In this document: one piece after another, positions 1 through 12,593 of the stretch
Layout of the letters: each line of letters begins with the position of its first letter
Position numbering within the stretch: the first letter of the stretch is position 1
NCBI RefSeq assembly: GCF_025602895.1
Contig: NW_026516204.1
Coordinates: 496,001 to 560,000, forward strand
Origin: Polychytrium aggregatum
Taxonomy: Eukaryota; Chytridiomycota; Chytridiomycetes; Polychytriales
Direction: 5' to 3'
Length of the DNA stretch: 64,000 bases
The notes under the pieces: generated by a model
What the model was told of the DNA's origin: nothing
The model's database searches: none
What the model saw: only the letters and a program-made list of their open reading frames with translations
Program-made: the position numbers and the translations under genes

Positions 1-2088
1 TGGGACGAACTGGGCGATAAATAGAGGATCGAGCAAATGGCGGCGCTGTCAAGATTTGATGGTCGCTGACGCAACTGCTGGCAATGGTTCCTTCGGTCCG
101 ATGCAGAGTGTCTCCAAATTGATCCGTTCTACCACGCGGTCTGGATCTGCAGCAGCCCACTTACACCAAGTATTTCGTCGTGCCGTTTGACGCACAGTGC
201 GAGGCTGCATACCAATATTGACGCCGTGAGTACACTCTATAGTCTATCGGCTGACAGACATCGCAAGACCATCGAATGCCACCCAGCCGACCCCTCCGAC
301 CGATTGAGCGGGGACAACCCCGCATCTCCGCTTTGGCTGAGTGAACGTTGCCTGCTTTCGGAACAGGGCCCCAATGACCGTTTACGAGCACGGATGTGGA
401 CGTACGTTGGCGTCTGGCAGGGCCCAAACGATATCAAGCTTGAGTCCAGGTTGGCATACTTGCCCTGGAAGAACCGAGTTTGGAACCGGGTGAAGGCGCA
501 TCCGATCTGAAGAACAGAGACAAAAGGACAACAAAGTTGAACAACAAACGAGCGGGCCGCTCTTCGTGTCGAGGCGCTGCGTCTCGCTGCTTGGTCCCTC
601 AGCGTCGATGGTCTGACTTTATCATCCTCGCAATACCGTGGGAAGCACCCATGAGTGGTACCTTCAGATCGAGCTCCTGACGCACATCCACGGCCTTGGC
701 TTCGTTTTCGTTTGGGGCAACGAGGTGTCGCAGCGCTCGCTTGATGTCATACGATGTGATAGCTAAGCAGGGGCTGTGTTAGCGGCACATCCAAGAGCAC
801 ACTCACCTTGACGTCACCATCGTGAGTTGGCTCGACAAAGAGGCGGGTTTGAGAGCCAAGGGCTTGGTCCAGGATACAAAGCTGTCCAGTGCGAGAGGCG
901 CCGAGCTCCCACCATACCTGAAAACTTTGCTCTGAAGATTCGCTCGTCGGCACCAATGTCGGTGGTGGCATAGGTTTTGGGCCCCTTGGTGCGCTCCCGA
1001 GGTTTGAAGCCGTTGCGGACGCACCGAATGACTTCGTAGCAGATGTTCTCGCCTTCGCGGTCGCAGTCCAGCCACAGGATCAGGTAGTCCATCCCTCTCG
1101 ATTCGTTGACGAGATGCTGAACAATGCGGCTCTTTGGGTTGGCCTCGACTTGCTCGACAGGGGCCTCAAACAGCTCGATGGGCGGGACCGACTCCCAGTT
1201 GTTATATTTCTGGGTTGCGGCAGTCGGCGTTGGCACGCATCACAATTGACCGCGGGGCCGCATACGAAAAGATAATACAGAATCGTTCCAGCAACGTCAG
1301 CGACACTGCTGGTGCAATGTGCGAATGGCGAGTCAGAAGTCTGACGGGACGGAACAGAACGCACCTTTGGAAAGTCGCATGAAAAGACATGCCCTGAACG
1401 CGAGCAATGAAAGCGAGATATCGGGCGAATCAGCATGCAGCAGTTGCATATATTCGGTGCGAGCGCCAATATCCAAGTGTGCACTGGCGCAAGCGAAATC
1501 CCACCGACCAGCCAGCTATTGTTCTGGAGCGATATCCAGAACTCGGCGGCCCAAAACACCAACCCAACACCTGCACCTTACCCAACACCGAGGTCACCCG
1601 GTACTGCGCGGGCTCACACATAAATTTGGCGGTATATTCCCAAACATTGCAGCTGATCCCAGATCGCGAGACGCACTGGGAATATGAGCGGGAGCAGATG
1701 GGCCAGGAGCCAAGGATCAGCAAGCCAGCCCAGGCCGATGGAGCGGAAGCGTGGGCTGTCGCACGCAAGCTGCAAAGGGCGTACCTCTCCAGACGATAGG
1801 ATCTTGGCTATGCTCTCGGCGAGCGATGGCTGCGTGCGGAAGAGAGATCGAGTGGGCTGGTCAGTGAGCGGACTCGACAGACACTGCAGACGATACGATC
1901 AAGCCGATAATACGATCAAGCCGATAATACGATCGTGCAGATGATACGATCGTGCAGATGATACGATCGTGCAGACGCCAGGAGCGGCATTTCCTCCCAC
2001 CCACCACCACCACCACCACCACCGTCTCGTATCTGCCGTCGCTGCCACGCACCTTCTCTGCCACCATGAGCACCAGCGGAGGAGCCAT
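1..2088 (-). CDS. TOP3B: DNA topoisomerase 3-beta (type IA), 5' part; continues past the left edge
   Basis: Type IA topoisomerase that passes single strands of DNA (and, for TOP3B, RNA) via a transient 5'-phosphotyrosine link. Nine exons chain in phase: 2088-2053, 1829-1785, 1675-1582, 1393-1365, 1209-918, 762-662, 506-406, 204-165 and 9-1, giving about 249 residues. The start [12 protein letters not shown] is followed by [15 protein letters not shown]. The TOPRIM acidic motif [12 protein letters not shown] places DxD near residues 116/118. [41 protein letters not shown] and [11 protein letters not shown] follow. The wording [22 protein letters not shown]-like is TOP3B rather than TOP3A, whose equivalent is SYGSCQFPTLGF. 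The catalytic Tyr and C-terminus lie beyond position 1. Intron 1 holds two tandem repeats. TOP3B is absent from budding yeast, so its presence is informative about lineage. The gene call is very secure; the tiny edge exon 9-1 is an inference. Confidence 0.93.
1891..1975. repeat. 17-bp minisatellite in TOP3B intron 1
   Basis: About five copies of a 17-bp unit alternate between a TACGATCAAGCCGATAA form and a TACGATCGTGCAGATGA form. The repeat lies within intron 1 of TOP3B (2052-1830). Confidence 0.85.
1998..2023. repeat. (CCA)n microsatellite in TOP3B intron 1
   Basis: A run of about eight CCA/CAC triplets, followed directly by the first-exon side of the TOP3B intron. Confidence 0.8.
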
Positions 2089-2287
2089 GTCGTTGCGCCA
2101 GTCGATACCCCGGCGCAAGCATCGGCGCCTTGATATCAGGCCGCCTGCTGCGCATCGGCTCGAACCGCCCATGGCTCGCCTTGTCTGACAAAGTCGACCT
2201 CGCCGGGCTCTGGCGACATCGGCTCTATCCGCCATCGAGAGCGTGCTCGCCCGACCACGCCGCCATCTATCTTTCTGCGTATCCGCT

Positions 2288-4714
2288 ATGGAGACGCTTC
2301 TCTCGCACGACCTGCCGCCCTTCGACGGCATCCCGCTCTCGGACTCGAGCGATGTGGACGAGGCCGTCCTTGCCAAGCTCGATGCGCTGCAGCTATTGCG
2401 ATCCCTCAAGCAAGCACATGCACTTTTGAGGCTCAAAGAGCGAGGTGAGTTTCCCCCACCTCTCGCCCAACGATATGACGGACTCGCCATTCGGGTCGTC
2501 CGGACTCTCTGGGGGGGGGGAAGAAGGCAGAGCACTGGACTCGGCTCCTGTGGGCATGCCCAGCTGCTCCTTTGCCCAGTCGGCGTATTCCATGGATCCT
2601 GCTGCGATACAGGCACATGTTCATATCGTCTCCTTCGGCCGCCCCTCTCATCTGATTCATGTGTGCTGGCGCCAACACCAGACCTCAACATCGCCGCCGA
2701 GATCGGCCAGAATCTGCTCCAAGCCAACTCGACGCTCAAGCAAGCCTACGAAGACCTGCTCAGCAAGTCCACTGCCTCCCCGCCACCAACCCCGGCCAAG
2801 GACATTCTCCGGGCCTCTCTTGCACATGTGAATCCCTTTGAGAAGGCCGAGCAGTATGCCAAAATTGCAGCCGCGGCGGCGACCGAGTACGACAGCCTCA
2901 AGCTCGCTGACGACTCCAAAGCCTCCCTCCACCCGCCATCGTTTTCCGATACCAGCGCCTCCGAGCCGCCGCCGTTGCCTGGAGCATTCCCCTCGACAGC
3001 GCCAGTGTCGCAAGTCATCGAGACCAGCGACCCATCCTCGTCGCCACCATCGCCCGACTCCAATCGGCTGCTGCGTCCGATACCGGCCCCGATTGTCACC
3101 CGGCCGAGACTTTCCAAGCCCAAGCCCAGTCGCCATGTCAAGCAAAAGTCCAGCTCCAGTGCCGCCGCCTTCAAGCGGCTGTCGAGCTCTCCCGAGTTTT
3201 CCGAGCGAGTCCGACGGCCCTCGCAGACGGACCTGTCCGAGTACGTCATCTTTCTCGAAAAGAGCAACACGGACCTGCAGACGCAGCTCCAGGCAACCCT
3301 CGACCAACACAAAAAGTCCGAGATCGACCACCGAGGCCAGGTCGACCAGCTCTTGGGCGACATTGAGGATCTCCGGTTCCAGCTCTCCAAGGCCGAGGAT
3401 CTCACGGTCATGCTCGAGTCCGACCGCTCGCGGCTCGTCAGCGAGAAGATGGCACGGCTCCGAGAGTCGGCTTCGATCGAGCAGCTCGATGCCTCCCGCA
3501 TCGACACTCTCTCCAGCACAGTCAAGGACCTTCAGACGGCCAACTCCAAACTCGAGCGTGCCAAGCGGGAGGAGGAGCGCAGAGTCCAGCAGCTCAAGGC
3601 CGAGCTCGACCAGGTCAAGAACAGCGACCTCGACAATATCAAGCGCGAGCGACAGACCTACAAGGAGCTGAGCGAAAAGCAGGCCCTCCACATTGCCGAG
3701 CTGACGCTGCAGCTCTTTGAGCACCAGGCCCGGAACCAGGCCCTCGCTGAGGAGATTGCGGAGCTCAGTCTGCGGGTGGTGCCTCCGTCCCCCGTGGTGT
3801 CGTCCCCGGCTCTGTCGCTCATTTCCATGGCCTCGCGCGAGTCGCTGTTGGTTTCCGAGACCCAGCGCCGTGGCGGCCCCCGTCCATCCAGCGACTTGGA
3901 TTCTGGTCGATTGAGGGATCAGGCATCGAGCCCACCCGTTTGCACGCCAACCGAGCCCTCGGAGCCCCTCAAGGCCAAGCGGTCGTCGCCAAAACTGAAA
4001 ACGCTGCTCACGACAACATTTAAGCCTCCGGGGAGCGCACCACCTGTCCAGGTCCATACTGATATCACCAACATTCCGTCGCTTGTGTCGATGGATCGGC
4101 AGCGCTCGCTGCTCGAGGAGCTCGATGACGCAACCAAGACATCGTTCCAGCGGGTGGCCATCCCCATCAAGAGCCAGCAGATGGGCGTTGTCGATCTCTC
4201 GGGCGACGAGGACGAGTATGTCGAGGCCGAAGAAGGCTACGACCAGGAGGAGCTTGCCCACGAGGCCGACCGAGAGGACTTTGACTCGAGGGACGAGCTG
4301 GGCCATGACTACGGCTCGGATCCAGACAGCGACGACGATGACGATGATGCCGAGTGCTACGATGCACTGATGTCGCCCACGCGAACTGTGGGGCCTCTGT
4401 TGCTGCACAACGCATCGCATCGGTTTGGCCTGGCCCCGACCCAGCGACCGTCGAGCACTCCTACGGTCGATCAAGTAGCGCGCACGCTGCTGCCGCCCGA
4501 CTCGGACGAGTCGCTGGCGAGACCCCTCCGGACGCAGCCCACCAGTCCATTCGACGCCTCGGCGATGATCCAGCAGCAGCCCGGACAGGCGGCGCGCATT
4601 TTGTTTGAGCGATACCAACTCGTCGGATTCGGCTCGGTGAAGACGGGCATGATTGTGAAGGTTTTGATGGACTCGTGGATCCGGTTCTTGTACAGTCTCG
4701 TGGGAGGCAAATGA
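2288..4714 (+). CDS. coiled-coil protein with dynein-adaptor CC1-box-like motif
   Basis: Two exons, 2288-2444 and 2682-4714, give a protein of about 729 residues. The intron 2445-2681 starts GTGAGT, ends CAG and contains a G10 run. It is a multiple of three, so the frame is also open through it and retention cannot be excluded. The splice creates DLNIAAEIG (about residues 53-61). This matches the AAxxG CC1-box core that binds dynein light intermediate chain in BICD/Spindly/TRAK-type adaptors, and heptad sequence follows (QNLLQANSTLKQAYEDLL). A Ser/Pro-rich stretch comes next, then a long coiled coil (about 3235-3770), a low-complexity region, a highly acidic stretch (about 4195-4360) and a basic-hydrophobic tail (MDSWIRFLYSLVGGK). 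The motif and coiled coil are seen; the dynein-adaptor role is inference from family knowledge. Alternatively it is an unrelated coiled-coil scaffold. It is divergent from TOP3B, with starts 200 bp apart. Confidence 0.75.
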   Translation: METLLSHDLPPFDGIPLSDSSDVDEAVLAKLDALQLLRSLKQAHALLRLKERGEFPPPLAQRYDGLAIRVVRTLWGGGRRQSTGLGSCGHAQLLLCPVGVFHGSCCDTGTCSYRLLRPPLSSDSCVLAPTPDLNIAAEIGQNLLQANSTLKQAYEDLLSKSTASPPPTPAKDILRASLAHVNPFEKAEQYAKIAAAAATEYDSLKLADDSKASLHPPSFSDTSASEPPPLPGAFPSTAPVSQVIETSDPSSSPPSPDSNRLLRPIPAPIVTRPRLSKPKPSRHVKQKSSSSAAAFKRLSSSPEFSERVRRPSQTDLSEYVIFLEKSNTDLQTQLQATLDQHKKSEIDHRGQVDQLLGDIEDLRFQLSKAEDLTVMLESDRSRLVSEKMARLRESASIEQLDASRIDTLSSTVKDLQTANSKLERAKREEERRVQQLKAELDQVKNSDLDNIKRERQTYKELSEKQALHIAELTLQLFEHQARNQALAEEIAELSLRVVPPSPVVSSPALSLISMASRESLLVSETQRRGGPRPSSDLDSGRLRDQASSPPVCTPTEPSEPLKAKRSSPKLKTLLTTTFKPPGSAPPVQVHTDITNIPSLVSMDRQRSLLEELDDATKTSFQRVAIPIKSQQMGVVDLSGDEDEYVEAEEGYDQEELAHEADREDFDSRDELGHDYGSDPDSDDDDDDAECYDALMSPTRTVGPLLLHNASHRFGLAPTQRPSSTPTVDQVARTLLPPDSDESLARPLRTQPTSPFDASAMIQQQPGQAARILFERYQLVGFGSVKTGMIVKVLMDSWIRFLYSLVGGK

Positions 4715-5428
4715 TCTGCGATTGTAGTCCGTGATGATGGAGGGCTGTGGCTCTGCCGGGGCGAGTTCCAGCAAGGACGTATCTCCCAAACGCCCCTCCG
4801 CCCCGATGCGGGCACTGGCTCTGGTGGTCAAGCAATATTGGCCAAGAACCTTGGCCAGCGATCTGGTCAGTATCGCGATCTCATAGAATTCTCGCAACAC
4901 ACCTTTTCTTTGTCTTTGGCATGCGCCGATGACGCACTTGCTGCATGTGTCCCCTGCATGTCTCGGCGTTCACGCCTCTCTTGGATGCGTATTTGTATTT
5001 GTTGCCTCCTCGGGTCCTGTCTTGCTCGCACTGCACTTCTATGACCTTGTCATTCCAACTTTGCTGCTCTCTTGCGGTCGTCGGCAGAGATCAGTGGCTC
5101 TGCACTATCCTGGAGGACGGACCCACAGTCTGCCCCCTCACCAATACACCTTTCTATAACCCTGAATCCAAGCTCGGCCCTGGCTCTGCCTTTGCCTCTG
5201 ACTACATATCATATCCTCCAGGGGCTCACACTCACGCGATGTCATCCCCAGACATCCTCGCTGTGGTCGATCCGAGAATAAGGCCGTGGGCTCGCGGTGA
5301 CTTTGCAGGATCGTATTGTATTGCGGGTGGTTCAAATGATGGGAGGATGAAGCTTCAAAAACGGTGGGAGTGCGTCTTGATGAGCAGACAGAAGCCGAAA
5401 CCTGTGCTGTGCCGCGTTATTGCAGGCA
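4715..5428. other. convergent intergenic region, no gene seen
   Basis: 3' flanks of the coiled-coil gene (stop 4714) and FBP1 (stop 5429). Open frames here are short, overlap one another and resemble nothing I recognise. Confidence 0.6.
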
Positions 5429-7140
5429 TTAGGCTTGGTTGGAGGCATCCAGCTCGCGGTATCGTCTCTCGATCTCGTCAACCTCCGAAGCAGTGCCCAA
5501 GAAAATGCCCGAGCGGGCGTGGATGTCATCGGGGATCAGGTCAAGGATGCGCTGGCGGCCGGTTGAAGCCTTGCCGCCGGCGGCTTCGACGAGCATGGAC
5601 ATGGGAAAGCCCTCGTACAACAGACGGAGCTTGCCGCCGGGGTACAGGAAAACACCTCCATAGAGCAGTGTTCGGTGGACCTGAGGATGATGCAGAGGCA
5701 GAGCGACGATAGCCGTCAGCAGCGGCGACTGGCGAGCGAGTAGTGCACGATGCTCGGATGTCGGTCTATGCCACGCACTGTTTCATCAGACGGGCACGTT
5801 GCCGGACATGATATTGTGTCAGGGCAGGCCATTCGTCTCCCTCCCAAGTGCATGCAATGGCCGCCGGTACTTACGTCCGCAACCATCGAGCCGACATAGC
5901 GAGCGGCATAGGGCGTGAACTTGCCCTGGAAGCCGGGCGAGGGGAACTTGAGCGAGTCAATGTATCCCTTGACGGCGGGGTCGAAGGTGTTGGCATAGCC
6001 TTCGTTGCACGAGTAGATCTTCTTGGGACCGAGCTTGATCTGCATGGAACAAAGTAGGGGAGAGGTGCAGAAGTCGAGCGATCAGCAACGGGCAAGTCGG
6101 AGGAACGTGGAGTCCCAGGTTGATCGACGACGCGTCTGGGAACGGCCGACTTACGTTGGAGTGAGTCAGGACAAACTCGCCAATGTTGGGATCCAGGGTG
6201 TATCCGTTGACCTCTTTGCCGGTGGTGAGGACCAGGACGGTCGAGCTTCCGTACATGCAGTACCCAGCAGCGACCATCTCCCGTCCGGGACGCAGGAGAT
6301 CGGCGAGGCTGGGGTTTCCGATCTTGTTCTGCGGTTAGAGAGCAACGGGCGGTCAGCGACAGCAGGTGTGCAGCAGCAGCAGCAGCAGCAGCAGCAGGCA
6401 ATGCATAGCATGCAGCGCGAGGCACTGCACCGGACTGGCGTGGATTCGCTCCGACGACTGAACATACCACTTTGTAGATGCCAAAGATGGTGCCGATGGA
6501 GACGCCGCAGTCAATGTTGGACGAGCCGTCGAGAGGGTCAAAGACGACGCAGTACTTGCCCAGCTTGCTGTCGATGAAGATGGCCTCCTCGTTTTCCTCC
6601 GAGACGAGGATAGCGGTCTTTCCGGAGCCGCGGAGCATGTTGATCATGATCTCGTTGGAGAGAATGTCGAGCTTTTGCACGTTCTCGGCCTGGACGTTGG
6701 TGGTTCCGGTCATGCCCAGGCTGCAGCACAGGAGCAAGGAGAGATGGAGCCGTCAGCACGAGTCGAAGGCCGAGGAATCAATTGCTCGAGCGGTACTGAT
6801 GGGGATGCCATCGTTCGAGCGGTACTGATGGGATGCCATCGTTTCTGCTGTGCTTTCGCCGTGGCTGGCGATCACCCCAGCCAACATGAGCAGCCGCCAG
6901 CGAGCAGGAGCGAGCAGGAACGAGTATGATGGGCAAAGACGCAGGCAATGCTTACACTTTGAGCAGCTCGGCCTTGCGCACAACATTGGAGATCCACTTG
7001 CAGGCCGAGGCCAAGGACGAGAGCAGGATGGTCAGGTCACCGGTGCTTTCCTTGTGTTGCTGCTGCTGCGACAGGATGGTTTGGGTGAGGGTGACAATGT
7101 CGGTTCGTGTTTCGACGCCGTTGGAGTGCGACTCGGCCAT
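5429..7140 (-). CDS. FBP1: fructose-1,6-bisphosphatase
   Basis: Key gluconeogenic enzyme: fructose-1,6-bisphosphate to fructose-6-phosphate plus phosphate, in the cytosol. Five exons close in phase: 7140-6956, 6720-6468, 6328-6155, 6039-5875 and 5680-5429, for 342 residues, the usual family length. The metal/phosphate site [15 protein letters not shown] is intact, with VSEEN upstream. [16 protein letters not shown] and the active-site signature [13 protein letters not shown] follow, and the protein ends in [11 protein letters not shown]. The start [18 protein letters not shown] precedes the [18 protein letters not shown] segment formed by splicing exons 1 and 2. Intron 2 contains a (CAG)n tract. 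The divergent upstream region (7141-8917) carries a CCG-N7-CCG site compatible with AcuK/AcuM-type regulators, one of which is encoded at 29.6-32.5 kb. Confidence 0.97.
6370..6399. repeat. (CAG)n microsatellite in FBP1 intron 2
   Basis: About nine CAG triplets on the + strand, inside the FBP1 intron 6467-6329. Confidence 0.85.
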
Positions 7141-7276
7141 GGTGGATAGATTGGCAGTGTTGGGCGGATGGATGTGTTGGATGCGTTGGATGCGTTGGAT
7201 GCGCCGACTCGGAGATGGAATGTGCTGGATGGGACGGAGCGGCCGATCCCCAAGGCTTTATGTTGCGCCGCCCGGG

Positions 7277-7289
7277 CCGTCATGCTCCG
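7277..7289 (-). promoter_or_regulatory. candidate AcuK/AcuM-type site (CCG-N7-CCG) upstream of FBP1
   Basis: CCGTCATGCTCCG on the + strand, 137-149 bp upstream of the FBP1 ATG. AcuK/AcuM Zn2Cys6 factors bind CCG-N7-CCG in gluconeogenic promoters of Aspergillus. The site is seen in sequence; its use is inference, and such a short motif in GC-rich DNA can occur by chance. Confidence 0.4.
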
Positions 7290-8717
7290 TCCGCACACGC
7301 ACTTGCCACCCGACCGCCGCCCAGCCGGAGAAGAGCGCCAGCACGGCTTTGCTGCCGACGGCCCACCCGAAATCTGCCCGTGCTCATGCGCGTGGGAAGA
7401 GCATGTCCCGGACTGCCGCCCGCCATGCAGGAATTGCGCCGATACTTGGCGACATGCGTGCTGGCTCCGTATCATGACTGCCTTCAGTGATGATTGCGGC
7501 GAGTACCTTTGCTCACCCTCTCGCTCTCGTAATCTCTCCCCCCCCCTCGCTCTCCCAGCGCCCGCTTTCGTCCATGCTCGCCGTCCCGGCCCCCGCCCGA
7601 TGTGCCCGCCCGGATCGGAGCCGGTCCAGGAAGCATGCCGCACACGTGATTGCATGTCGGGATGCACGCAGCCACGCCCAATCAGCGCGCTCGGGCGGGC
7701 GGCACGGCCCGGCTGCGGGTTGGGTGCAGGGGCGGGGCCGGCTGGGGCCGAAAGGGAAGCCAAAGATGACGATGCAAGTTGACGGTTCGGAGCGCGGGAG
7801 AAACATTGCCGAAGGCATTGATATTCTCCTCGAGCGTGCTCCTGATCATCTGTACCTTCAGGATATGGCTACTCTCTCGATCGAGCTTGACAGGGAGGGC
7901 GAGCGAAGGGCTGCGCCGGTGATTGCTCGCTAATGTGATGCTCTTCTCGTTGGGTTTGCGCATTCAGTGAGTTTGTCGTTCTTGGGTGTGCCACTGTCGG
8001 GTGAATCCGGCACGATCCAATGCATTGCCGCTTCTCTGACATCTCTCGTATCTGGGACTGGACGCTGTACATCGTGTTGAATAAACGATGGGACACATCG
8101 TCTCATTCAGACAAGCACGGCGTTGTCGGATCGTATCACACACTCGGTCAAGTGGGCACGATGGGGACCAGCGAATCGCTGTAGATGCAGTCGCTGCAAG
8201 TCACTGCAGGTCAGAGCAAGAAAACATACCTGGGATGAAAGAGGAATACGCAGAGCAAAGAGAAAATCGCTGGTTTGGGTACCGATCAAAGCCGTTTGGC
8301 CAGATCGATCAACACCAACCGATCCACAAGCCATCTGCGTGTGAAAGCGTCCCGTTCATATCAAGTTCGCTGTGTTGCGGTGTGCCAGATTGATCCGTAT
8401 CAGGCTGGGATGCCGGGACGGCTCTCAACATGGCTTCGGCGGCTGCAGCACAGCGTTGATGCCCAGACAAAGGCCAGCGCGGCGATTGGATCCGGCGGAG
8501 GTGGCGGGACGCGCCACAGCGCATGTGCGTGTCTGTGTGAGTCTGTGCGAGCGGGCACGCGCGGCAAGCCCCGTGGAGAGGCGCGCTGCCACGCTCGGCG
8601 GATCCAATCGCCGCGCTCCTGCCGGCACAGCCCCACAGTCCATGTGCGCCGCTCTCCAACTGGCCAGAAAAGCCTCCGCCACCGTTGTCTCTGTATTGGC
8701 TGCAATTCCTGTCTGTC

Positions 8718-8780
8718 TGTGGTCGGTGATGTGTGGTCAGTGATGTGCGGTCAGTGGTGTGTGGTCGGTGATGTGTGGTG
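8718..8780. repeat. degenerate TGTGGTCRGTGATG tandem repeat
   Basis: Four to five imperfect copies of a GTGGTC-(A/G)GTGATGT unit, just upstream of the S6K-like start. Confidence 0.7.
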
Positions 8781-8917
8781 AGCCTGTCGATTTTTTTTTT
8801 TTCTGGTCCCCAAGCCTGCGAGGATTGCCGCCGGCTGGCCTTGGTTGCTTGTCCGTCGGCCTCTGCCCTGGTCTGCACCGCTTTGCTGTCGCCAGCCAGC
8901 CAGCTTCCACCACAGCC

Positions 8918-11034
<2,117 letters not shown>

Positions 11035-11682
11035 AAGATCCAGCTGCGAGTTCCGGGTGGGAGAGAATGTCGGGTGTATCACCCTCTTCCAAACAGCGAG
11101 TCGCCAGGGTGGGATCGATCTTTATGTGGCAGTTCCCGCCATCGACCAACCACCCCCCACGCGAGTATTTTGCTTTGCGCTGTTGTTTTATACCTGTTTG
11201 GAGTCGGATTTCCAGCTGTCCTGGCAAGACCATTGGCACTGTCTCGCCCCCCTTTCTCCAGCGAGCGCGGGACTCGCCGTCCACTTTCCATCTCACTCCT
11301 CACCCCTCACCCCTCACCCCTCATCTCTATCTTCATTAAACCACCTGTCTTCTGATACTAAAAGTCCGGGAAATCCCGAAATCCGTAGCAAATGGGTGAC
11401 TCGGCGTTCCCTGTTATCTCTTGGTCATCTCCCTGCTGTCTCCCTGCTGTGCTGCATTGGATGATGCTTGGTGCAGTCGATGTCGTCGGTGACAGCTCCA
11501 CAGTGACTGCGAATCCCATCGAAACCACACGCCCACACGATGGCAACAGCAGCAGACTCGTCTGCGGCGCAATTCGCTGTATTTCAGAAAGCAGGAGCCA
11601 CCGGTTGTTTCGGTCGGCTGAACAAGACCACATGATGAGCGCTCATGATCAATGCTGTTTCTCTGCCCAAGGATCCTGCATC
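11035..11682. other. convergent intergenic region
   Basis: Between the kinase stop (11034) and the stop of the Cys-rich gene (11683). It contains a short (CCTCACC)n tract at about 11295-11325 and no recognisable gene. Confidence 0.6.
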
Positions 11683-12593
11683 CTAGTCTCTGGTCGACTT
11701 TCTCTTGGATCCGCCGCTGAAGCTTGCGGAGGAATCACTGGCTCTGGCGTTGCCGACGATCTTTTTGAGCTGTCAGACGACGGGGGAAGCGTCAATGACT
11801 GTCCACTACCACGCTGCTAACGACTATCAGGAACCAGGAGAGACCGGCTGGACTCACTCACCTCCTTGTTGAGCGTAGCGGCCGAGAGCTCGGATGCTTG
11901 GGTCATCTGGAGGAGCTGTTGGAACAGCTGCACCATCTCGGTCATGTCTTGACCGTTGCCGCCCTGCGGGTTTGAGGCTTGAAGGCCCTCGTCCTCGTCC
12001 GTTTGGCTGTCGTTGTCATCGACATCGTCGTCGTCCGAGAAGGGCACGACCTGCATGGCGGCCGAGGAGCCGTGGCGGATTCTGGGCAGATGATGCACCT
12101 GGATGCGGGTGCCATGCCACTCACATCCGTCGAAGCCGTCGACGCAGTAGAGCCTGCACTGCTCGCGGAAGCCCGATTTCTTTGTTTTGTAGGGGCACCT
12201 GGCTTCCCTCATGACCGTGAGGCCTGTAGACATGCGCACAAGTTTAGTCAAGAGCCATGCCCAAGGCCCCAAGCAGAAATCCAAGGAGTTGCGCTGGCGG
12301 TGGCTGCTTGACGCCGGGATTGATTCCTCAACAAGCAGCGCGGGAAGAAGTCGGCATGGCATACCTCGAATGATCTCTTTGCCATGGTAGCGGCAGCCGT
12401 CCCAGCCTTTCATGCAGCCCCACTTGCACTGCTTGGTGAAGTTGGAAACGTCGGTTCCGTAAGGGCAGCGACCATCAATGCTCTGGCCGCTGTGGGCATT
12501 GCAGAGCTTCCCCGTGGCGAGAGCAGTGCCGGCGCACCGCCTCTTGTTTTCGCTCGAAACGAAGGCGCATCGGGTCGTTTGGAACTGGGGCAT
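11683..12593 (-). CDS. cysteine/histidine-rich protein with duplicated zinc-finger-like motif
   Basis: Exons 12593-12365, 12223-11862 and 11769-11683 close in phase for 225 residues. The last exon was chosen because a GTGAGT donor follows NKE and a CAG acceptor precedes LKKIVGNARAS. Cys/His clusters: RRCAGTALATGKLCNAHSG near the N-terminus, then two copies of a motif, CPYGT..NFTKQCKWGC....GCRYHG and CPYKT..GFREQCRLYC....GCEWHG, one on each side of intron 1. A DDDDVDDNDSQTDEDE acidic run and a Gln/Met-rich amphipathic helix (MVQLFQQLLQM) follow. The first cluster resembles the C3Hc3H-type motif of KANSL2/INO80D proteins. That comparison is from memory and function is not assigned. A chromatin or nucleic-acid-binding role is only a guess. 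Confidence 0.75.

Larger units (their letters stand above)
7141..8917. other. divergent promoter region between FBP1 and the S6K-like gene
   Basis: 1.8 kb without a supportable gene. It holds a (TTGGATGCG)n minisatellite at about 7165-7204, a CCG-N7-CCG site at 7277-7289, a degenerate TGTGGTCRGTGATG tandem repeat at about 8718-8780 and a T-run at about 8791-8803 close to the kinase start. Confidence 0.6.

Noticed and set aside
2140-2175. GGTTCGAGCC on the minus strand as a tRNA B box
   Set aside because: No A box, acceptor stem or cloverleaf could be built around it. No tRNA gene was found in the window.
2657-4900. 747-codon minus-strand frame opposite the coiled-coil gene
   Set aside because: Codon bias of the + strand gene keeps the antisense frame open; Leu/Arg/Gly-rich translation without recognisable motifs.
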